A DNA stretch of 10,807 bases, taken from NCBI GenBank assembly GCA_934167365.1, contig CAKPKU010000050.1:1-10807 (forward strand). The letters run 5' to 3'. The notes under the pieces were generated by a model. That model searched no databases and was not told where the DNA came from. It saw only the letters and a list, made by a program, of their open reading frames with translations. Numbering within the stretch: position 1 is the first letter of the stretch; each line of letters starts with the position of its first letter. A program made the translations under genes and the position numbers. The stretch comes from an uncultured Clostridia bacterium. Its GTDB lineage: Bacteria > Bacillota > Clostridia > TANB77 > CAG-508. Of this stretch, positions 1 through 5,611 are shown piece by piece.

Positions 1-81
1 AGTTCCAAAAAGTCAAGTTGCGATTTGTAAAAATTTTAAAAATTTTAATTTGATATTTTTATGACAAATTTTGCATCAAAT

Positions 82-110
82 GTTCCAAAATGGAAATTTT
101 ATGTTATAAT
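82..110 (+). promoter_or_regulatory. Extended -10 promoter with palindromic operator before the regulator gene
   Basis: A perfect TATAAT lies at 105-110, preceded by TGT, making an extended -10 (TGnTATAAT). Its -35 position (82-87, GTTCCA) is poor, as often seen with extended -10 promoters. A palindrome TTCCA-AAA-TGGAA occupies 83-95, across the -35 region and into the spacer. A repressor bound there would block RNA polymerase. The 9-mer GTTCCAAAA recurs at 2-10, 80 bp upstream, as a possible second site. Two head-to-tail copies of AAAAATTTT at 29-46 could bend DNA or act as an UP-like element. The promoter is well supported by sequence; the operator role and autoregulation by the downstream protein are inference. 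Confidence 0.6.
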
Positions 111-141
111 GGATTTGTGAAGAAAAATAGGAGGTAATTCT

Positions 142-681
142 ATGGAAAAGAGAAAACCAATGGATGTTACTATAGGAACAAATATGAGTAAGTTAAGAAA
201 GCAATTTAACTTAACTCAAAAAGAAATTTGTTCAGTAGTAGGTGTAAATACATCTACATATAAGCACTATGAATTAGGTGATAGAATGGTACCTATTAGT
301 GTATTAAAAGATTTAGCTAAATTTTATAAAGTATCAACTAATTACTTTTTTGAAAATACGCCTGAGTTATCTGATAAAGAATCATTAGAATTATCTAATT
401 TTGCTTTAAAAGTAGCAGACAATACGCCGAAGTATGTTAAGGTTACTTTTAAGTATAAATATTTTGACAAAGAAGAAGAAAAGACTAAAGCTAGAATTAG
501 GCTTAGAATCAAGAATTTGAGATTAGAAAATAATAAATCTCAAAAGGAATTAGCAAAATACTTAGAAGTAGATTTATCTACTTATAACAAATATGAAAAA
601 GGTAGTAGAAAACTAAGCAATGAAGCAGTTAAGAAATTAGCAGAATATTACAATGTATCAGTAAGTGATATAGTTGATTAA
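142..681 (+). CDS. Two-headed XRE-family transcriptional regulator
   Basis: This 179-residue soluble protein contains two helix-turn-helix domains of the XRE (Cro/C1) type. The first spans about residues 13-68 (SKLRKQFNLTQKEICSVVGV, then TSTYKHYELGDR). The second spans about 119-178 (LRIKNLRLENNKSQKELAKY, then LSTYNKYEKGSR). The two are clearly similar, suggesting an internal duplication, and a charged lysine/glutamate-rich linker joins them. Most XRE regulators of restriction systems (C proteins) are half this length with one domain. The start is fixed by AGGAGG at 129-134, seven bases before ATG. The gene sits 100 bp before the restriction-modification gene, with its own promoter and possible operators on both sides. 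I infer that it times or limits expression of the restriction cassette and perhaps its own. No nuclease, membrane or ligand-binding region is visible. Confidence 0.85.
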   Translation: MEKRKPMDVTIGTNMSKLRKQFNLTQKEICSVVGVNTSTYKHYELGDRMVPISVLKDLAKFYKVSTNYFFENTPELSDKESLELSNFALKVADNTPKYVKVTFKYKYFDKEEEKTKARIRLRIKNLRLENNKSQKELAKYLEVDLSTYNKYEKGSRKLSNEAVKKLAEYYNVSVSDIVD

Positions 682-685
682 TAAA

Positions 686-744
686 TGACAGAATGACACT
701 AGAAATAGGTATATGATATATCCTAATTTAATGTCATAGTGTCA
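686..744 (+). promoter_or_regulatory. Mirrored TGACA half-sites and likely promoter of the restriction operon
   Basis: TGACA-GAA-TGACA (686-698) and TGTCA-TAG-TGTCA (732-744) are mirror images: each is a direct repeat with 8-bp spacing, and together they form an inverted repeat whose centres are 46 bp apart. The inner part is also an 8-bp inverted repeat, TGACACTA (694-701) and TAGTGTCA (737-744). Between them lies a small hairpin, AGG(T)ATAT-GAT-ATATCCT (707-724). A plausible promoter is ATGACA at 693-698 as -35 with GATATA (715-720) or TATATC (717-722) as -10, so the left pair would cover the -35 and the right pair the start region. The repeats are directly visible; operator function and binding by the two-headed XRE protein are inferred. 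The transcript could alternatively fold here. Confidence 0.6.
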
Positions 745-781
745 GATATGGTTAAAGTTAGAAACAAACGGGAGGTTTATA

Positions 782-3700
782 ATGATAAGAAAAGAAAATC
801 TAAAGCAATTATTAAATTTATTACATTATTCTACTTATGATGAGAATATGTATGTGAAAAATTTTGAAGATGCATCTTCTATAATGGTAGACTTGAAAAA
901 TGAGAAAATATATTATCCACAAGAGTTGAAAGTAAATGATAAAACGACTTCAAATTTTGAACACCCTGAAAATTTTGTTGTTTTTGAATGTGTTGACAGA
1001 TTATTAAGTAAAGGGTATATGGCTCGAAATTTAGAATTGGAACCAAGATGGCAATTAGGTAGAGGGGCTTCTGGTGGAAAAGCTGATATTCTTGTAAAAG
1101 ATAATCACGGTCATGAATATTTAATTATTGAATGTAAGACATATGGTATAGAATATGATTCTGCTTGGAATGATACATTATCAAATGGTGCTCAATTATT
1201 TAGTTATGCACAACAAGTTAAAAGAACAAATTATTTATGTTTATATACTTCTAATATAGATGATGGTAAAATTGTTTATAAAAATAAAATAATTACAATA
1301 AAAGACAATGAAGAATATTTAAAGACATTGAAGTTATCAAATAGAAAACGCTTTAAAGATGCAAGCGATGTAAAAGAATTATATAAAGTTTGGAAGGATA
1401 TATATAATTGTGAAGCGGAAGAAACAGGTATTTTTGAAGACGGAATACAACCATATAAAATTAATAAATTGTATTCGTATAATGATTTAAAAACGATAAA
1501 TTTTGAAGATACACAAAAGAAATATAATGAGTTTGCTACTATTTTAAGACAACATAATGTTTCTGGACACGAAAATGCATTTGATAAGTTAGTAAATATA
1601 TTTTTAGCAAAAATTGTTGATGAAATTCAACATCCTAATGGCTTAAAATTTAATTGGAAAGGTATTGCATATGATGATTATTACCAATTACAAGATAGAC
1701 TTCAAAAGTTATATAAAGATGGAATGCAAAAATTCTTAAATGAAGAAGTAACTTATATTGATGATAGCCAAATTAATAATGCTTTTAGATTATTTAAAAA
1801 TGATTTGGATGCAACTAAGGATACAGTTTTATCTTATTTTAGAGAATTAAAATTTTATACAAATAATGATTTTTCATTTATTGATGTACATAATGAAGAA
1901 TTATTTAAGGAAAATTCTGAAATTCTCTTGAAAATTGTAAGGATGTTTCAAGAAATTAAATTAAAAACAGACGAGCAAAACCAATTTTTAGGAGATCTAT
2001 TTGAAGGTTTTTTGGATGATGGTATTAAACAGAGTGAGGGACAATTTTTTACACCACTTCCTATTACAAGATTTATAGTATCTGCACTTCCTTTAAAGGA
2101 AATAATTGAAAATTTAGATGAACCTCCAAAAGTAATAGATTACGCTTGTGGAGCTGGACACTTTTTAAACGAATATGCAAGCCAAATAAAAAAATATGTA
2201 AACAAAGATAAATTACATGAATACTATGCTGCAATTGACGGAATAGAAAAAGAGTATAGATTATCCAAAGTTTCAAAAGTATCAGCATTTATGTATGGCC
2301 AAGATGATATTAATATTATATATGGTGATGCTTTGTCAGATAAAAAAAATATTCAAGATGGCCAATATGATATTTTGATAGCAAATCCACCATATTCAGT
2401 TAAGGGTTTTTTGGAAACTTTAACTGATGAGGAAAGACACAATTATGATTTGATAAAATATGTTAGTAAAAATGCTTTTTCTTCAAATAATTCAATTGAA
2501 ACATTCTTTATTGAAAGGGCAAAACAGTTGTTAAAACCTGGAGGAGTAGCCGGAATTATTTTACCTGCTTCAATATTGACTAATAGCGGAAGTTTATATA
2601 CAAAGGCTAGGGAAATAATATTACACTATTTTGATATAGTAAGTATTGTAGAATTACCGAGTGGTACATTTGGTGCTACTGGAACTAATACAGTTACATT
2701 ATTTTTAAAGAAAAAAGAAGAAAATCCATCATTAGCAACTCATTATAAAAATAGAGTTAATGCATGGTTTAGTGGTAATTTTGAAAATGATAAGGTTTTT
2801 GAAGATAAAGATATATTATTAGAATATTTAAAACTACAAAATTATGAATATGATGATTATATAGAATTATTAATAAATAAAAATATTACTGATAAACTTA
2901 AAGAAAATGAAATTATTAAATCATATTTAGATGATTCAAAAGTAAAAGAAATAAATAAAATATTGGAAATCGAAAAAGATAAATTATATCATTATATGTT
3001 AGCATCAAATCAAAAAAATAATGTTCTAGTTGTAAATGCTCCTTCTAGTAAAGATGAAGTAAAAAAATATTTAGGTTATGAATGGTCTAATAGAAAAGGT
3101 TCTGAAGGAATTAAATACATCGGTGGAAATAATAATGATAATGAAAGTACTTTGTCTAAGAATAGGGGAATAAAAAATATTGTAACACCACTATTTAATC
3201 CGAGTGATTTATTAGATGATTCCAAAATAAATAAAGCTATCAAATGTAATTTTTTAGACGAAGAATTTGAAAATGAATATAATAATATAAGCATGTACTG
3301 TTTGATAGATTTATTAAACTTCAAAAAAACAAATTTTGATAAAGCTATAAGTTTATATAAGGAAACTAACATTGAAATAAAGTCTAAATATGATTCTGAC
3401 TTATTAGGAAGTATTTGTGATATTACTATTGGTGGTACACCTGCTAGAGCTGTATCTGAATATTTTCAAGGGAATAATCTATGGGTTTCAATAAAAGAAA
3501 TGAATGGACAGATTATAAACGATACAAATGAGAAAATAACTGATGATGCAATAAAAAATTCGAATGTAAAATTAATTCCAAAAGGTACCACTCTGTTGAG
3601 TTTTAAATTATCAATTGGTAAGACAGCTATAGCCGGACAAGACTTATATACAAATGAGGCAATAGCGGGGCTAATTCCTAAAAATAAAAAACAGATTTTG

Positions 3701-4477
3701 GATAAATATTTATTTTATGTATTTAATACCAATATATTAAATACATCTACAATAGGAAATAAAGCATTTGGAAAAAGTTTAAATAGCACATATTTAAGAA
3801 ATAATGTAAAAATTCCTGTTCCTCCAATAGAAGTACAACAACAAATTATTGAACAATGTGAGAAAGTAGATAATGAATGTTCAAAAATAATAGCAAAAAT
3901 TAATGAATATAAAAATACAATAGAACAAGCATTTATAGAAAGTAGACAATCATCAAATAATTTAAGTATTAGACTTGATAATTCAGATAAATTTAAATTA
4001 TCAATTGGGAATAGAGTTTTAAAAAGTGAATTAAAAGAGGATGGAATTATACCGGTAATAAGTGCAAATGTTAAAGAAAACTTTGGTATGGTTAACGACG
4101 AAATAATAACAGATTATTCAAAACCATATATTTTATGGGGAATAGATGGAGATTGGATGGTTAATTATTTAGAAAAAGGAATAAAGTTCTATCCAACAGA
4201 TCATTGTGGTTATATTCAAGTATTAAATGATAATATTAATCCAATTTATTTTGCGAAAGCGTTAGAGGCTGAAGGAGCAAAACAAAGATTTTCAAGAAGC
4301 AATAGAGCATCTACAGATAGAATATCTTCGTTGGTTGTAAAATTGCCTGATATTAAAATCCAAAATCAAATTGCCGAAACAATGTTAAATCTAGAATCAA
4401 AAATTAAAGAATTAGAAATCAAGCTTAATACATATGAGGGCAGAAAAAAAGAAGTTGTTGAGAAATATTTAAACTAA
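782..4477 (+). CDS. Single-chain type IIB/IIG restriction-modification enzyme (nuclease-methylase-specificity fusion)
   Basis: This 1231-residue protein should both cut DNA and methylate adenine at its recognition site. An N-terminal HsdR-like PD-(D/E)XK nuclease carries D102, E117-C-K119 and a Q138xxxY142 motif typical of RecB-like type I nucleases. A helical region (about 240-400) leads into an N6-adenine methylase with GQFFTP near 420, SAM-binding motif DYACGAGHF near 452-460 and catalytic NPPY at 535-538. The C-terminus resembles HsdS, with two target-recognition halves (about 870-1055 and 1070-1231), each ending in a coiled-coil-like helix. No translocating helicase motor is present. Domain order and size match AloI/CjeI-like enzymes, which read a split sequence and cut on both sides of it. 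GGGAGG at 770-775 fixes the start. The next gene follows after 16 bases. The exact subtype and recognition site cannot be read from the sequence. Confidence 0.9.
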   Translation: MIRKENLKQLLNLLHYSTYDENMYVKNFEDASSIMVDLKNEKIYYPQELKVNDKTTSNFEHPENFVVFECVDRLLSKGYMARNLELEPRWQLGRGASGGKADILVKDNHGHEYLIIECKTYGIEYDSAWNDTLSNGAQLFSYAQQVKRTNYLCLYTSNIDDGKIVYKNKIITIKDNEEYLKTLKLSNRKRFKDASDVKELYKVWKDIYNCEAEETGIFEDGIQPYKINKLYSYNDLKTINFEDTQKKYNEFATILRQHNVSGHENAFDKLVNIFLAKIVDEIQHPNGLKFNWKGIAYDDYYQLQDRLQKLYKDGMQKFLNEEVTYIDDSQINNAFRLFKNDLDATKDTVLSYFRELKFYTNNDFSFIDVHNEELFKENSEILLKIVRMFQEIKLKTDEQNQFLGDLFEGFLDDGIKQSEGQFFTPLPITRFIVSALPLKEIIENLDEPPKVIDYACGAGHFLNEYASQIKKYVNKDKLHEYYAAIDGIEKEYRLSKVSKVSAFMYGQDDINIIYGDALSDKKNIQDGQYDILIANPPYSVKGFLETLTDEERHNYDLIKYVSKNAFSSNNSIETFFIERAKQLLKPGGVAGIILPASILTNSGSLYTKAREIILHYFDIVSIVELPSGTFGATGTNTVTLFLKKKEENPSLATHYKNRVNAWFSGNFENDKVFEDKDILLEYLKLQNYEYDDYIELLINKNITDKLKENEIIKSYLDDSKVKEINKILEIEKDKLYHYMLASNQKNNVLVVNAPSSKDEVKKYLGYEWSNRKGSEGIKYIGGNNNDNESTLSKNRGIKNIVTPLFNPSDLLDDSKINKAIKCNFLDEEFENEYNNISMYCLIDLLNFKKTNFDKAISLYKETNIEIKSKYDSDLLGSICDITIGGTPARAVSEYFQGNNLWVSIKEMNGQIINDTNEKITDDAIKNSNVKLIPKGTTLLSFKLSIGKTAIAGQDLYTNEAIAGLIPKNKKQILDKYLFYVFNTNILNTSTIGNKAFGKSLNSTYLRNNVKIPVPPIEVQQQIIEQCEKVDNECSKIIAKINEYKNTIEQAFIESRQSSNNLSIRLDNSDKFKLSIGNRVLKSELKEDGIIPVISANVKENFGMVNDEIITDYSKPYILWGIDGDWMVNYLEKGIKFYPTDHCGYIQVLNDNINPIYFAKALEAEGAKQRFSRSNRASTDRISSLVVKLPDIKIQNQIAETMLNLESKIKELEIKLNTYEGRKKEVVEKYLN

Positions 4478-4493
4478 AAATAGGAGAGAACTA

Positions 4494-5558
4494 ATGAATA
4501 AAGAATTATTATATAAACATTTAGATAATTATTTATCTAAAATAAAAAATGAAACTGAAATTAATGATTTAAATGAAAGATTAGAAAGAGAAGAATACTA
4601 TAAAAGTTATACAGCAGATAAAATAGTTTCAATGAATGAAGAAGAATTCTATGAATATATTAGTAAATTATGGGCAATGATTATTTGGGGAAATAAACAT
4701 TATATAATTGATAAATATATAAATGATAATGGATTTGAAAATTTGAAGAAATCAATTGCTTATCTTTTGTATGATAATGATTCAATTGAAATTAGGTGGG
4801 ACACTTTTAAGGATAAAATAAAAGGATTTGGACCTGCTATGATGAGTGAATTATTATGTTATATAAATCCAAATGACTATATGATTTGGAACACAACGGC
4901 ATCCAATGCTTATAAATATTTAGGTATTAAAGATGTTCCAAGACACAATTATCAATTAACTGGTAAAAAATATATGGAACTAACACAATATAGTAAAGAA
5001 ATACAAAAAGTTATTTTAGAAAAATATAATAAAAATGAAAATTTATTATTTGTAGATTATTTCTTTTGGGATAGTTTAAGAGAATTAGAACCAATTAATG
5101 AAGAAAACAATCAACCTAAAGAAACTGTAGTAAATAATAAGTCTTATCATAATGAAATAATTGATTATATTAAAAATATAGGTAGCTTACTTGGATATAA
5201 TACTGACGTTAAAGGTAATATTAAAAATTCAGGTAAAATAGCAGATGCTATATGGGAATTTAATGTTGGTAATTTAGGTAAGATAAAATATGTATTTGAG
5301 GTACAAGATAATGGTTCTATTGATTCGTTAATTGTAAGTTTAATGAATGCATCTCAAGATATTTCAGTACAAGCAGTAGTAGCAGTTTCTGATGAACAAC
5401 AAATAAACAAAATTAAACAACATTGTAATAATATTGAAGGAAGTTTTAATGGTAAACTTAAATTTTGGGATATTACAGAAGTAGAAAGAGCATATAGAGA
5501 ATTAAGTAGTTCAATGGAAATTATTAATAAAGCAATTAATGTAGAAATAGATAAATAA
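4494..5558 (+). CDS. Putative restriction accessory protein, HhH-like region plus PD-(D/E)XK-like domain with EVQ
   Basis: I do not recognise this 354-residue protein as a named family. Its N-terminal two thirds are helical, with a helix-hairpin-helix-like stretch at about 103-145 (IKGFGPAMMSELLCYINP, then IWNTTASNAYKYLGI) resembling DNA-binding modules seen in some restriction proteins. The C-terminal part (about 217-335) reads like a PD-(D/E)XK nuclease core: a leading helix with E221, D251 (in KIADAIWEF), E269-V-Q271, then an alternating strand/helix pattern. Glutamine at the last catalytic position is unusual, but an E-x-Q site is known in the active restriction enzyme BglII. AGGAGA at 4482-4487 lies six bases before ATG, and only 16 bases separate it from the restriction-modification gene, so the two are surely co-transcribed. 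It could be a second nuclease, a DNA-end sensor, or an inactive nuclease-fold adaptor. Confidence 0.6.
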   Translation: MNKELLYKHLDNYLSKIKNETEINDLNERLEREEYYKSYTADKIVSMNEEEFYEYISKLWAMIIWGNKHYIIDKYINDNGFENLKKSIAYLLYDNDSIEIRWDTFKDKIKGFGPAMMSELLCYINPNDYMIWNTTASNAYKYLGIKDVPRHNYQLTGKKYMELTQYSKEIQKVILEKYNKNENLLFVDYFFWDSLRELEPINEENNQPKETVVNNKSYHNEIIDYIKNIGSLLGYNTDVKGNIKNSGKIADAIWEFNVGNLGKIKYVFEVQDNGSIDSLIVSLMNASQDISVQAVVAVSDEQQINKIKQHCNNIEGSFNGKLKFWDITEVERAYRELSSSMEIINKAINVEIDK

Positions 5559-5562
5559 CAAT

Positions 5563-5597
5563 AAATGCACTTCATTGCTTTAATGAAGTGCATTTTT
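5563..5597 (+). terminator. Terminator-like hairpin just before the helicase gene
   Basis: A perfect 14-bp stem (5563-5576 with 5582-5595) with loop GCTTT ends in TTTTT at 5593-5597, the form of an intrinsic terminator. It starts four bases after the stop of the preceding gene. The ribosome binding site of the next gene (AGGTGG, 5598-5603) begins on the very next base, so there is no room for a promoter between them. The hairpin therefore probably attenuates rather than ends the operon, lowering the helicase level relative to the upstream proteins, or it protects a processed mRNA end. Confidence 0.8.
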
Positions 5598-5611
5598 AGG
5601 TGGTGAAGAGA

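Noticed and set aside
2073..2288. Minus-strand open frames inside the RM, helicase and zinc-ribbon genes (also 3076-3372, 5354-5593, 7783-7998, 8734-8997) and a plus-strand frame at 9936-10145
   Set aside because: They lie opposite well-supported genes, lack ribosome binding sites and family features, and show low-complexity composition typical of antisense reading.
2342..2349. A run of eight A in the RM gene (another at 6863-6870 in the helicase gene), considered as a phase-variation tract
   Set aside because: Runs of this length are expected by chance in such AT-rich coding DNA, both frames are intact, and no longer tract or repeat unit is present.
5600..5611. Upstream GTG codons at 5600 and 5603 as the helicase start
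   Set aside because: They fall within the AGGTGG ribosome binding site that serves ATG 5612 at an eight-base spacing.
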